A stretch of 64,000 bases of DNA from the NCBI GenBank assembly GCA_052379645.1, contig JBQSYU010000001.1; one strand, 5' to 3'. Under the pieces are notes generated by a model, which had not been told where the DNA came from, made no database searches, and worked only from the letters and a program-made list of their open reading frames with translations. Made by a program: the position numbers and the translations under genes. How positions within the stretch are numbered: the stretch's first letter is position 1; every line of letters starts with the position of its first letter. This DNA comes from Arthrobacter_H sp030452125 (GTDB taxonomy: Bacteria > Actinomycetota > Actinomycetes > Actinomycetales > Micrococcaceae). Positions 1-8,794 of the stretch are shown one piece after another.

Positions 1-49
1 CGGTGGAACAACTATTGCCCACGCCCTCTTCCGGTGATGCACTTCTCCC

Positions 50-1144
50 ATGACCACCACCATGATTGCCATCGGAACGAAGAAGGGCCTCTGGATCGCC
101 ACAAGCGGGAACGGGCGCGACTTCACCCTGGGCGAGCCACATTTCCTGAACCAGGAAGTAGCCTCCGTCGCCATCGACAGCCGCGGCCCGCAACCGCGGA
201 TCCTCGCCGGACTCAACGACTGGCACTGGGGCCCGACCGTGGTCCATTCGGATGATTTCGGGGCCACCTGGTCCGAACCCGAAGACGGAGCCATCGCCTT
301 TCCCGCAGATACCGGCGCCGCACTGGAGCGGGTCTGGCATCTACGTCCCGATACCCCGGAGCGGCCCGGCGTCATCTGGGCCGGCTGTGAACCGACCTCC
401 GTCTGGAAATCCACCGATGGCGGCGAGAGCTTCGAATTGAATCGTGGCCTCTGGGACCATCCACACCGCCCCGAATGGGGAGCGGGATTCGGCGGTGCCG
501 CCGTCCATACGATCGTCCCCCACTCCACCGACGCGGGGACCGTCCACGTGGCGATGAGCACCGGCGGGGTCTACCGCACCCACGACGGGGGCAGCACCTG
601 GCAGGCCAGGAACCGGGGGATCTCCGCAGGGTTCCTGCCCGCCGAGGAACCGGAGTTCGGCCAGTGCGTCCACCGGATCACCGCCGATTCGACCAATCCC
701 GACCGGCTCTACGCGCAAAACCATGGCGGCGTCTACCGCAGCGACGACGGCGGCGACCACTGGGCCGATATCGCCTCCGGCCTGCCCTCCGACTTCGGCT
801 TCACGTTCCTGACCCACCCGCACCGTGCCGATACGGCCTGGACGCTGCCGCTGGAGGCGGACATCCAACGCATCCCACCCGGAGGCAGACTCAGCCTGTA
901 CCGCACCACCGATGCCGGTTCCACCTGGACCGAACAGCACCGCGGACTACCGGACCACGAATACAACGTCGTGCTGCGCGACGCCGCCGACGTCGACGTT
1001 CCTGACCCCGAGGGCCCCGCTTGCCTCTATCTGGGGACCCGCGGAGGCGAGGTCCACACCAGCAGTGACGAAGGTGGGAGCTTCCACCAGGTGGCCTCCC
1101 GTCTGCCCGACATCCTCAGCCTGCGCGCCGGCTCGGTGCGGTGA
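50..1144 (+). CDS. BNR/Asp-box beta-propeller protein (sialidase-like fold)
   Basis: 364 aa with no visible signal peptide, so probably cytoplasmic. Six Asp-box motifs (S/T-x-D-x-G-x-x-W/F) are visible at about residues 67-74, 121-128, 177-184, 231-238, 286-293 and 338-345, which is the count expected for a six-bladed propeller. Annotation pipelines often call such proteins exo-alpha-sialidase, but I see no clear sialidase arginine triad, so an enzymatic role is not supported. The next gene, a MoaD/ThiS-like protein, starts inside its stop codon (GTGA), so the two are translationally coupled and probably work together. Start: ATG at 50 is used; ATG at 62 is an alternative, and neither has a strong ribosome binding site. 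The fold is secure and the function unknown. Confidence 0.8.
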   Translation: MTTTMIAIGTKKGLWIATSGNGRDFTLGEPHFLNQEVASVAIDSRGPQPRILAGLNDWHWGPTVVHSDDFGATWSEPEDGAIAFPADTGAALERVWHLRPDTPERPGVIWAGCEPTSVWKSTDGGESFELNRGLWDHPHRPEWGAGFGGAAVHTIVPHSTDAGTVHVAMSTGGVYRTHDGGSTWQARNRGISAGFLPAEEPEFGQCVHRITADSTNPDRLYAQNHGGVYRSDDGGDHWADIASGLPSDFGFTFLTHPHRADTAWTLPLEADIQRIPPGGRLSLYRTTDAGSTWTEQHRGLPDHEYNVVLRDAADVDVPDPEGPACLYLGTRGGEVHTSSDEGGSFHQVASRLPDILSLRAGSVR

Positions 1145-1437
1145 CGGCCATGGCCCACGCCAACCTCGAGATCCCCGCGACGTTGGCCCCCCTCTGGGGC
1201 CGGCAACGCCGGGCCGTGATCGAGTACGACGCCGGAACCCGGCTGGAGGGGTTCCTGGACCTCGCAGGGCAGGGACACCCCCGATTCGCCCGGCGCTTGC
1301 GCGACGAGACCGGAGCGATCCGCCGCTACGTCAACGTGTTCATCGACGGGGAGAATGTCAGGGTCCTGGAAGGTCTGGACACGGTGGTCCCCGACGGGGC
1401 GAACGTATTGATCATCCAGTCCGTCGCCGGAGGCTGA
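1141..1437 (+). CDS. MoaD/ThiS-family small sulfur-carrier/ubiquitin-like protein
   Basis: 98 aa. The size, the pattern of a hydrophobic strand near the end (VLIIQSVAGG) and the C-terminal Gly-Gly are those of the beta-grasp MoaD/ThiS family, whose members are adenylated and thiocarboxylated on the terminal glycine. No E1-like MoeB/ThiF and no molybdopterin or thiamin genes are nearby, so the pathway is open. GTG at 1141 overlaps the upstream stop (GTGA) and couples it to the propeller gene; ATG at 1150 is an alternative start. Confidence 0.75.
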   Translation: MTAMAHANLEIPATLAPLWGRQRRAVIEYDAGTRLEGFLDLAGQGHPRFARRLRDETGAIRRYVNVFIDGENVRVLEGLDTVVPDGANVLIIQSVAGG

Positions 1438-1495
1438 ATCCAGCGGCCAAGGATAAGCTGACAGCACCCGCCAGCAGCCCGAAGGGATCCAGACC

Positions 1496-2623
1496 ATGCC
1501 AGCCGCACCCCTGACCTCGCCACGGCCCCCCACCCCCGGCACCACACCGGCGGGCCTCCGACGCAGATTCGCGGCGACGATCTCCGATCTCCCACCCTCG
1601 TGCTTCGCCTTCGTGATGGCCACCGGCATCGTCTCGGCGGCCCTGCTGAAGTCCGGCCGACCGGTGCCGGCGGAGATCCTGTTCTGGGTGGCGATCACGG
1701 CGCTGGTGATCCTGATCGCCGCAACACTCTGGCGCGCCATCGCCCACCCCGGGAAGTTTGCCGCGGACATCATCTCCCCGGCCAAGACCTTCGGGTTCTT
1801 CAGCTTCGTCGCCGGGCTGGACGTCCTGGGGCTGCACTACGTGATGACCGACCGGGCGGACATCGCCCTGGTCCTGGGCTGCCTGGCAGCCCTGGCCTGG
1901 CTGGTGCTGACGTACCTCATTCCCGGCGTACTGCTGCTGCGCCCGCAAGGCACCCCCGTCCTCAACGCGGCCAACGGCAGCTGGTTCCTCTGGGTCGTCG
2001 CGACCCAATCGCTGGCGTCGGCCGCCGCGGGCGTCGCCAGCGCCCATTCCAGCAACGGACTGGCAACCCTGGCGGCGGCGCTGTGGGGGGTCGGGGTGAT
2101 GCTGTACATGCTGATCGGCACCCTGATCACCCTGCGGCTGATCACCCGGGCCAACCGGCCCGCCGATCTGAGCCCCACCTATTGGATCTTCATGGGGGCG
2201 ACAGCCATCTCGGTATTGGCCGGTAGTGCCCTGTTGAAGCTGCCGGACAGCTTCGAGGCCATCGCCGCGACGCGCGGCTTCATCAGCGGAACCAGCTTCA
2301 TCCTCTGGTCCCTGGGCCTGTGGTGGGTCCCGCTGCTCATCCTCTTCGGGATCTGGCGCCACGTCGTGCACCACCACAACATGCGCTACGAAACCGCCCT
2401 GTGGTCCATCGTCTTCCCCCTGGGGATGCTGGCCACATCGTCCATGATGTTCGGTCAGGGTCAGGGGATCGGGATCATCGACCGGATCGGCCACGTGACC
2501 GTCTGGGTCGCGGTACCGGCCTGGAGCATCGCCGTGATCCTCATGGTGGTCGCGGCGGCCCGGTGGCTGCGCACGCCGCCCGGGGAACCCACGCCGCCGG
2601 TCCAAGAACCCGGCATACCGTGA
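1496..2623 (+). CDS. SLAC1/TDT-family transporter (TehA-like, C4-dicarboxylate/anion)
   Basis: 375 aa and very hydrophobic, with about ten membrane segments beginning near residue 35. The opening segment PPSCFAFVMATGIVS is the hallmark first helix of the tellurite-resistance/dicarboxylate transporter (TDT) and SLAC1 anion channel families. It probably sits in the plasma membrane and carries an anion such as a dicarboxylate or sulfite; the substrate cannot be read from sequence. The pirin gene starts within its stop codon (GTGA at 2620-2623), so the two are co-translated. Confidence 0.8.
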   Translation: MPAAPLTSPRPPTPGTTPAGLRRRFAATISDLPPSCFAFVMATGIVSAALLKSGRPVPAEILFWVAITALVILIAATLWRAIAHPGKFAADIISPAKTFGFFSFVAGLDVLGLHYVMTDRADIALVLGCLAALAWLVLTYLIPGVLLLRPQGTPVLNAANGSWFLWVVATQSLASAAAGVASAHSSNGLATLAAALWGVGVMLYMLIGTLITLRLITRANRPADLSPTYWIFMGATAISVLAGSALLKLPDSFEAIAATRGFISGTSFILWSLGLWWVPLLILFGIWRHVVHHHNMRYETALWSIVFPLGMLATSSMMFGQGQGIGIIDRIGHVTVWVAVPAWSIAVILMVVAAARWLRTPPGEPTPPVQEPGIP

Positions 2624-3618
2624 GTAACTTCGAGAAGGACCCCCCGGAAATCCTCTGCGCGGACCGTCCCACCACCGGGTCCGGAACCACCACACCCGAA
2701 CTTCTGGTTCCCCGCGACGTCCCCCTGGGAGGGCCCCGAGGCATGAACGTGCGACGGACGCTCCCCCAACGCCGCCGCAGTCTCATCGGCTCCTGGTGCT
2801 TCCTTGACCACTACGGTCCCCGGGATCTGACGGACAGCCAGGGAATGAACGTTCCCCGCCACCCGCATACCGGCCTGCAAACCGTCAGTTGGCTATTCTC
2901 CGGGGAAATCGAACACCGCGATTCCACCGGAACACTGGCCGTTGTCCGCCCCGGGGAACTGAATCTCATGACGGCCGGCAGCGGCATCAGCCATTCGGAG
3001 TTCTCCACGCCCGAGACCACCATCTTGCATGGAGCCCAACTTTGGATTGCCCTACCGAATACTTCCCGCGACACCGCACCCGCGTTCGAGCACTACCGCC
3101 CCGACCCCATTTCGGGTCAGGGCTGGGTCGCCAGGGTTTTTCTCGGATCATTGCTCGGTGACAGCGCCCCCAGCGCCGTGCACCGCCCATTGGTGGGCGC
3201 CGAGCTCCGGCTCGAGGAAGGCGCCACGCTCGTCGTAGATACGGAACCGGGTTTCGAATACGGGCTCCTGCTCGACGCCGGGAGCCTCCTGGTAGATGAA
3301 ACCGAGGTCCCGATGGGCCATCTGGCCTACCTCCCGCAGGGTTCGACATCGATGTCGTTGCGGGGGCTCGACGGCGGGGCCCGCCTGCTCCTCATCGGCG
3401 GGGAACCGTTGGGTGAACAAATCGTGATGTGGTGGAACTTCGTGGGGCGTTCACACCAAGAACTCGTCGACTTCCGGACCGCGTGGCAGCAGCAAATCGA
3501 CCCTGAAGCCTCTCAGTGGTCGTCAGATGGCCACGATTTCGGACCCTTCCCAGCCGGGCAGCCAGCGGCTCTGCCGGCACCGGAAATGCCCAACGCCCGG
3601 CTGAAACCGCGGAGCTAG
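2620..3618 (+). CDS. Pirin family protein
   Basis: 332 aa from GTG at 2620, which overlaps the transporter stop. The open frame extends much further upstream inside the transporter gene, but the coupled GTG is the sensible start. The pirin cupin core is clear: LDHYGP followed by HPHTGLQTVSWLFSGE, with histidines that bind iron or another metal in characterised pirins, and a second cupin half near residues 205-270. Pirins act as quercetinases or redox-dependent regulators; the role here is not known. The pairing with a TDT transporter may point to a common substrate or stress. Confidence 0.85.
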   Translation: MSNFEKDPPEILCADRPTTGSGTTTPELLVPRDVPLGGPRGMNVRRTLPQRRRSLIGSWCFLDHYGPRDLTDSQGMNVPRHPHTGLQTVSWLFSGEIEHRDSTGTLAVVRPGELNLMTAGSGISHSEFSTPETTILHGAQLWIALPNTSRDTAPAFEHYRPDPISGQGWVARVFLGSLLGDSAPSAVHRPLVGAELRLEEGATLVVDTEPGFEYGLLLDAGSLLVDETEVPMGHLAYLPQGSTSMSLRGLDGGARLLLIGGEPLGEQIVMWWNFVGRSHQELVDFRTAWQQQIDPEASQWSSDGHDFGPFPAGQPAALPAPEMPNARLKPRS

Positions 3619-3644
3619 GGGGAGCGGCAACCCGCCCTTGCGGG

Positions 3645-5021
3645 TTAGAACCCCCCGCCGCCTTCGGTGGCCATGTTGTTGAAGCGCTGGTAATGGCCCT
3701 GGAAGGCTACGACGATGTTCTTGGTCGGACCGTTGCGGTTCTTGGCCACGATGATGTCCGCTTCGCCGGCGCGTGCGGATTCCTTGTCGTAGATATCCTC
3801 GCGGTGCAACAGGATCACCAGGTCGGCGTCCTGCTCGATCGAGCCCGACTCACGCAGATCCGAGACCATCGGCTTCTTATCGGTGCGCTGCTCGGAACCA
3901 CGGTTGAGCTGCGAGAGGGCGACGACGGGAACATCGAGTTCCTTGGCCAACAGCTTCAGTGCCCGAGAGAACTCCGAGACTTCCTGCTGGCGCGATTCCA
4001 CGCGTTTGCCCGAACTCATCAGCTGGAGGTAGTCCAGCACCACGAGCTTCAGGTCGTGCCGCTGCTTCAGGCGCCGGCACTTGGCCCGGATCTCCATCAG
4101 TGACATGTTCGGGGAGTCGTCGATGAACAACGGCGCCTCGTTCAACCGCCCCATGGTGGTGGCGATCTTGCCCCACTGCTCGTCCTTGATGGTGCCCTTG
4201 CGCAGATCCTGCAATCCGATGCTGGCTTCGGCCGACAGCAGACGCATGGCGATCTCGTTGCGCCCCATCTCCAGGGAGAAGACCACGGTGGTCATGTTGT
4301 TCTTGATGGATGCCGAACGGGCGATGTCCAGGGCGAAGACCGACTTGCCCACCGCGGGTCGGGCGGCCACCACGACCATCTGTCCTCCGTGGAGGCCCTG
4401 GGTCAGTTCGTCGAGTTCATAGAGGCCGGTCGGCACCCCGATCATTCCCTCGCCACGCTGGCCCGCCGATTCGATCTCGTCTACGGTGCCTTCGATGATG
4501 TCGCGGAGCGGGACGTAGTCCTCCGAGGTGCGTCGTTCGGCCACCGCGTAGATCTGGGCCTGCGCATCGTTGACGATCGCGTCGACCTCGCCGTCCTGGC
4601 TGTAGCCCATCTGCACGATCTTGGTGCCCGCTTCAACCAGCCGGCGTAATACCGCCCGTTCACGGACGATCTCCGCGTAGAACCCGGCGTTGGCCGCGGT
4701 CGGCACCGACTGGATCAGTGTGTGCAGGTAGGCGGGTCCTCCGACACGGGAGATCTCCCCGCGTTTGGTCAAGTGGTCGGACACCGTCACCGCGTCGGCG
4801 GGTTCGCCCCGGCCATAGAGGTCCACGACGGCCTCGTAGATCGCCTCATGCGCGGGCCGATAGAAATCGACGCCCCGCAGGACCTCGACACAGTCCGCGA
4901 TGGCATCCTTCGAGAGCATCATGCCACCGAGCACGCTTTGCTCCGCCACGAGGTCCTGGGGCGGGGTCCGCCCCATGTCCGATGAATTCGACGACCCTGA
5001 TTCGGTGTGCGTGAGCGTCAC
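3645..5021 (-). CDS. dnaB: Replicative DNA helicase DnaB
   Basis: 458 aa from GTG at 5021. That start is chosen because GGGAAGGAAC lies just upstream; a longer frame to 5168 has no conserved sequence. The N-terminal DnaG-interaction domain begins at DLVAEQSVLGGMM (about residue 23). The RecA-like domain carries Walker A ARPAVGKS (220-227), Walker B VVLDYLQLM and the arginine-finger region near the C-terminus. No intein is present. DnaB unwinds DNA at the fork as a hexamer; its probable loader or partner DciA (DUF721) is at 49708-50265. The upstream region contains an unusual cluster of DnaA boxes. Confidence 0.96.
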   Translation of the reverse strand: MTLTHTESGSSNSSDMGRTPPQDLVAEQSVLGGMMLSKDAIADCVEVLRGVDFYRPAHEAIYEAVVDLYGRGEPADAVTVSDHLTKRGEISRVGGPAYLHTLIQSVPTAANAGFYAEIVRERAVLRRLVEAGTKIVQMGYSQDGEVDAIVNDAQAQIYAVAERRTSEDYVPLRDIIEGTVDEIESAGQRGEGMIGVPTGLYELDELTQGLHGGQMVVVAARPAVGKSVFALDIARSASIKNNMTTVVFSLEMGRNEIAMRLLSAEASIGLQDLRKGTIKDEQWGKIATTMGRLNEAPLFIDDSPNMSLMEIRAKCRRLKQRHDLKLVVLDYLQLMSSGKRVESRQQEVSEFSRALKLLAKELDVPVVALSQLNRGSEQRTDKKPMVSDLRESGSIEQDADLVILLHREDIYDKESARAGEADIIVAKNRNGPTKNIVVAFQGHYQRFNNMATEGGGGF

Positions 5022-5194
5022 GTCCGGTTCCTTCCCTCTCAGCGCGGCGCCGGTGATGCGGCGCAGCCACGTCCCTCTAGTATCCCAGTGAATGCGACCC
5101 ACCGACACAATGGTGCCGCGGGTGACGAACGGGGAATCCAGCCCGGTTGGAGCCGGGGACCCTGTCACCCTATGCCCCCGACGGGCAGAACCAA

Positions 5195-5467
5195 AGAGAG
5201 TTATCCACAGCCCATGTGGAGAACCTGTGGGTGACGCGGCGTGTTGTGTGCACAGTCTGGGGACGGGCTTGTGGATTACTTTTATTTTCCTTCAATAACC
5301 CTGCTCTGACTAGGCATTTTACTTGTGGATAACAACTGATGGAAGAAAACTTTTCGTCAACATTCACCCCCTACTTGCAGGTTGCCAAGCAGCACACATG
5401 TGTGCAGGCGCCACTTATCCACAAGTTGGCCATGGTTCTCCACAGACACGCCGCCAGCTGTGGGTAG
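5195..5467. promoter_or_regulatory. DnaA-box cluster with AT-rich centre upstream of dnaB
   Basis: Within the 520 bp gene-free stretch 5022-5541 there are three perfect DnaA boxes: TTATCCACA at 5201-5209 (+), TGTGGATAA at 5324-5332 (-) and TTATCCACA at 5415-5423 (+). Single-mismatch boxes lie at 5215-5223 (-), 5270-5278 (-) and 5436-5444 (+). Two-mismatch copies lie at 5226-5234 and 5459-5467. The span 5275-5345 is clearly AT-rich for this genome. The arrangement resembles an origin or a DnaA-titration site, about 39 kb from dnaA. It may control dnaB or sequester or activate DnaA; that role is inferred. Confidence 0.8.
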
Positions 5468-5541
5468 CTTTGACTTTCGCGTCCTCGGGCCGGGCCGGGA
5501 CATCCATTGCCGTCGCCGAATCGCACTGGCACGCTGGCACG

Positions 5542-5964
5542 ATGTCAGCAGCGAAGACCCGACCGACAGAGGTGGATCCACGTGATTTCCTCGCTGCCAT
5601 CGAGCACCCCGCGCGGCGGGACGACGCCCACGCACTTCTGTCGATGATGCAGGAAGCCAGCGGTCGGCCCGCGATGATGTGGGGAACCAGCATCGTCGGG
5701 TTCGGCTCCTACCATTACCGCTACCCCAGCGGGCGTGAAGGAGATACCCCGGCGATCGGGTGCTCTCCCCGCGCCTCCTCGCTGGCCCTCTACGGGCTGA
5801 CGGACCCCCCGGCCGCGGCCGGGCTCCCGGCTGGACTCGGCAAGCACCGACTGGGCGCTTCGTGCCTCTACGTCAACAAGTTGGCCGACGTCGGGCTCGG
5901 GATCCTGCGTGAACTCATGGATACTGGACACCACCACGTGATGACCGAACTTCACCAGCCCTGA
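5542..5964 (+). CDS. DUF1801 domain-containing protein
   Basis: 140 aa from ATG at 5542; codons further upstream run through the DnaA-box region and are not protein-like. The body (MWGTSIVGFGSYHYRYPSG, then CLYVNKLADVGLGIL) matches the DUF1801 family of small soluble proteins with a YdhG/CyaY-like fold. The biochemical function of the family is unknown. It is transcribed away from dnaB, and the shared upstream region holds the DnaA boxes. Confidence 0.75.
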   Translation: MSAAKTRPTEVDPRDFLAAIEHPARRDDAHALLSMMQEASGRPAMMWGTSIVGFGSYHYRYPSGREGDTPAIGCSPRASSLALYGLTDPPAAAGLPAGLGKHRLGASCLYVNKLADVGLGILRELMDTGHHHVMTELHQP

Positions 5965-6044
5965 ACGGGTCCGGAGCCAAGGCACGTGAAATAATGGAGG
6001 AAAGACCGTCGCCCGCGCGGCGGCCCCGAACCCCAGGAGGGGAC

Positions 6045-6491
6045 ATGTCTGAAATCAGCGGTTCCGAACTGCTGACGGCGATCGTCGCGATCGTCGTCCT
6101 TTTCGCGGTGTTCGGTGCCTTGACCTGGATCTTCAAGACACGACCCTCGGGCCACCCCAGCGATGCCGAGCAATACATCGCCCGCCTCAATGCCACGGCG
6201 GCCCACCAACAGCAGATCGACACGGAGAAGGCGGAAAAGCTCCGGGCGGCGACGACGGCTCGGGCGGCCCAGGCCGCCCGCAACTCCCCCGGACGCACCG
6301 GCCAGAGCACCGGGTTCGACCTCGAACATCCCCCGGGGATGGCGCCCGGTCCGGGAAACCCCAATTTCGACCGCGTCATGCAGCTGATCAATCAAGGAAA
6401 CTACGTCGGCGCGGTACGTAAGATCAGGCAGGACACCGGCCTGGGGCTGCTCCAGGCCAAACGATACGTGGACACCCTGCGGGGCATGTAG
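6045..6491 (+). CDS. Membrane-anchored protein with ribosomal L7/L12 C-terminal-like domain
   Basis: 148 aa from ATG at 6045, preceded by AGGAGGGG at 6035-6042. One N-terminal membrane segment (about residues 7-28) is followed by a charged linker rich in Ala and Gln. The C-terminal domain of about 35 residues (VMQLINQGNYVGAVRKIRQ, then GLLQAKRYVDTL) resembles the small alpha/beta domain of bL12. Proteins of this layout are common in actinobacteria but uncharacterised. The short helical domain would face the cytoplasm if the N-terminus is outside. Confidence 0.65.
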   Translation: MSEISGSELLTAIVAIVVLFAVFGALTWIFKTRPSGHPSDAEQYIARLNATAAHQQQIDTEKAEKLRAATTARAAQAARNSPGRTGQSTGFDLEHPPGMAPGPGNPNFDRVMQLINQGNYVGAVRKIRQDTGLGLLQAKRYVDTLRGM

Positions 6492-6510
6492 CCACCCCCC
6501 CCCAGCGGTC

Positions 6511-7017
6511 CTAGACCAGGGCCTCCGCCTGCAACGTGCGGAAGGCCGAACCGTGGAAGACCAACGGGTCATGGGCCCCGTCGTGTCCGGCATGGCCGTG
6601 GACCCGCAGGAGGACCACATGGTGGTCCCCGGCGGGGAATTCGCGTTCCACGCTGCAGTCCAACCACAGGGAGGCCTCGTTCAGGAACAGGGCCCCTTCA
6701 TCGGTGGAGTCCAGCCGCAACCCGGCAAACCGGTCACCCGATTTGGAGGCGATCTGCCGGCAGACCCGCTCATGGGCCTCGCCGAGAACCGACACGCCGA
6801 TCCGGCCCGCGGCCCGCACGATGGGCCAGGTCCGGGAGCTGTTCTGCACCGCGAACATCACCAACGGAGGGTCCATGGAGACCCCGACGGTGAAGGAGGA
6901 GGCGACCAGGCCCTGGGCCTCGCCATCGATGATCGCGCACAGGGCGGCGATTCCCGAAGGGTGGCGCGCGAAGGCCTGGCGGAGTGCGTCGGGTTGAAGA
7001 TCATGGGACAGTGTCAT
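6511..7017 (-). CDS. Flavin reductase family protein (FMN-binding)
   Basis: 168 aa from ATG at 7017, with GGAAG a few bases upstream; the open frame continues to 7194 but that part is not conserved in character. The flavin reductase-like split-barrel signature is seen in GLVASSFTVGVSMDPPLVMF, followed by VQNSSRTWP and GVSVLGE. Such proteins supply reduced FMN to two-component monooxygenases or act as oxidoreductases. No monooxygenase partner is nearby, so the substrate system is unknown. Confidence 0.8.
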   Translation of the reverse strand: MTLSHDLQPDALRQAFARHPSGIAALCAIIDGEAQGLVASSFTVGVSMDPPLVMFAVQNSSRTWPIVRAAGRIGVSVLGEAHERVCRQIASKSGDRFAGLRLDSTDEGALFLNEASLWLDCSVEREFPAGDHHVVLLRVHGHAGHDGAHDPLVFHGSAFRTLQAEALV

Positions 7018-7307
7018 CTGCTCTGCTTCCGGCGTATGGCACACCGGTGGATCCCGGGATCCACACGGGGTGCGGTACTTGCCGCCCGGGGAGCCGGACG
7101 GCCGAATCATCACCTGGAGCACCCCACTACCGTGAGAGGGTTGCCGGCCACCCAGCCAGGGCTTGGAAGGTGGCGCTCTTGATTCATGGTCCACGCTAGG
7201 GCCGGTGGGTCCCCGGGGTCAAAGATCTCCGCAATATTTCGCAAGATCGCCTCCCGGGGGCCACAGCCGGAGGCACATGGGCCGCCGACGATGTCGGGCC
7301 TTAACGA

Positions 7308-7343
7308 CCGAGGGGCCCTGCGCTTACGCGCAGGGCCCCTCGG
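7308..7343 (-). terminator. Hairpin terminator of the rpsF-rplI operon
   Basis: A perfect 15 bp stem (7308-7322 with 7329-7343, core GAGGGGCCCTGCG) closes a 6-nt loop. It lies about 57 bp past the rplI stop. There is no long U-tract, as is common in high-G+C genomes. The rest of 7018-7399 holds no gene that I can support; it must also carry the promoter of the flavin reductase gene. Confidence 0.75.
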
Positions 7344-7399
7344 GTCCACCGTGGTCGGCTCCACCTCCCGTGGGGAGGGTAGCCGGTTCGCGGTGGTGG

Positions 7400-7855
7400 C
7401 TACTTCTTCGCGGCGACGACCTGCAGGTCGATGGTCGCGGAGACGTCCTCGTGCAGACGGACGGTTGCCTGGTAGTTGCCGGTCGACTTGATGTGCTCGG
7501 GGATTTCCACCGTGCGCTTGTCGATCGAGCCGAGGCCGGCGGCCTCGACTGCGTTGGCGATATCGGCGGTCTTGACGGTGCCGAAGAGGCGACCACCCTG
7601 GCCGGCCTTGACCGTGATCTTGACCGCCTGGGCGGACAAGTTCTGGGCCAATGCCTGGGCATCCTCGAGGGATGCGATGGCGCGAGCAGTGCGGGCGGCC
7701 TTGATGGACTCGACCTGCTTCTCACCACCCTTGCTCCAGAGCAGCGCGAAACCGCGGGGCAGCAGGTAGTTACGTGCGTAACCATCCTTCACCTCGACGA
7801 CCTCGCCAGCGGTACCAAGACCGGTTACTTCGTGGGTCAGAATCAGCTTTGCCAT
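7400..7855 (-). CDS. rplI: 50S ribosomal protein bL9
   Basis: 151 aa. The N-terminus MAKLILTHEVTGLGTAGEVV and the NYLLPRGFA segment are the diagnostic L9 signature. The long connecting helix and C-terminal domain (TVKTADIANAVEAAG) follow at normal length. It is the last gene of the rpsF-ssb-rpsR-rplI operon, just before the terminator. Confidence 0.97.
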   Translation of the reverse strand: MAKLILTHEVTGLGTAGEVVEVKDGYARNYLLPRGFALLWSKGGEKQVESIKAARTARAIASLEDAQALAQNLSAQAVKITVKAGQGGRLFGTVKTADIANAVEAAGLGSIDKRTVEIPEHIKSTGNYQATVRLHEDVSATIDLQVVAAKK

Positions 7856-7869
7856 GGTGTTATCCCTTC

Positions 7870-8109
7870 CTAGCCGCGGCCAGCGCCGGAGTAAGGCAGC
7901 AGGGCAACTTCACGCGCGTTCTTGATGGCCTGGGCGATCTTGCGCTGCTCCTGGACGGAGACGCCTGTCACGCGACGGGCACGGATCTTTCCGCGGTCGG
8001 AAATGAACTTGCGCAGCAATGCTACGTCCTTGTAGTCGATGACGGTGATGTCAGCGGCCTTCAAGGGATTGGACTTTGGTTTGGGCTTACGGAGTTCAGC
8101 CTTAGCCAT
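7870..8109 (-). CDS. rpsR: 30S ribosomal protein bS18
   Basis: 79 aa, the usual length. The S18 core is visible: DYKDVALLRKFISDRGKI, then RARRVTG and QRKIAQAIKNAREVALLPY. No CXXC zinc motif is seen at the N-terminus, so this is the zinc-independent form. It sits 14 nt upstream of rplI in the operon. Confidence 0.97.
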   Translation of the reverse strand: MAKAELRKPKPKSNPLKAADITVIDYKDVALLRKFISDRGKIRARRVTGVSVQEQRKIAQAIKNAREVALLPYSGAGRG

Positions 8110-8177
8110 CGTGGAGCTCCTTTATCTGGTGGAGCCCGCAGAATTTTTCCGCGGGATGGTGAATAAGAGGTGTTGCT

Positions 8178-8753
8178 TTAGAAGGGTGGTTCGTCGGACC
8201 CGCCGGCATTGCCCCATCCACCGTTATTGGAGGAGGAGGCCCAGGGGTCCTGAGCCGGAGCGTTCCAGGTGCCGCCCTGGTTTCCGCCGGGGTTTCCCCC
8301 ACCGAATCCAGCGTTGCCGCTCTGGTTTCCGCCACCGAAGTTTCCTCCGGCATTACCGCCGCCGAAGCCGCCACCACCCGAGTTGTTGCGCTGGGTGCGG
8401 GTGACCTTGGCGGAAGCGTAGCGAAGCGAGGGGCCGATCTCGTCGGCATCCAGCTCCATGACGGTGCGCTTCTCGCCTTCCTTGGTTTCGAAGGAACGCG
8501 ACTTCAACCGACCCTGGGCGACGACGCGCATGCCCTTGGTCAGCGTCTCGGCGACATTTTCGGCAGCATCGCGCCACACCGATGCGCGAAGGAACAGCGT
8601 TTCGCCGTCCTTCCACTCACTGGTCTGGCGGTCGAAGGTCCGCGGGGTCGAGGCAATGGTGAAGTTCGCCACTGCAGAACCGGACGGGGTGAAACGCAAT
8701 TCCGGGTCAGCGGTGAGATTTCCGATGACCGTGATGACGGTTTCGCCTGCCAT
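8178..8753 (-). CDS. ssb: Single-stranded DNA-binding protein
   Basis: 191 aa. The OB fold spans about residues 1-110 (GETVITVIGNLTADPELRF at the start). It is followed by a Gly/Asn-rich disordered linker of about 60 residues and the acidic tip DEPPF, which recruits partner proteins. The tip replaces the classical DDIPF but keeps the terminal Pro-Phe. It is in the usual operon position between rpsF and rpsR. Confidence 0.97.
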   Translation of the reverse strand: MAGETVITVIGNLTADPELRFTPSGSAVANFTIASTPRTFDRQTSEWKDGETLFLRASVWRDAAENVAETLTKGMRVVAQGRLKSRSFETKEGEKRTVMELDADEIGPSLRYASAKVTRTQRNNSGGGGFGGGNAGGNFGGGNQSGNAGFGGGNPGGNQGGTWNAPAQDPWASSSNNGGWGNAGGSDEPPF

Positions 8754-8794
8754 GGTGCCTCCTTGAGTCGGTTTCTACGAAAAGTCGACGCAGA

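Noticed and set aside
1412..2695. Open frame of 427 codons on the minus strand across the SLAC1/TDT gene
   Set aside because: Low-complexity Gln, Gly and Arg sequence typical of antisense readings; the plus-strand transporter has clear family motifs.
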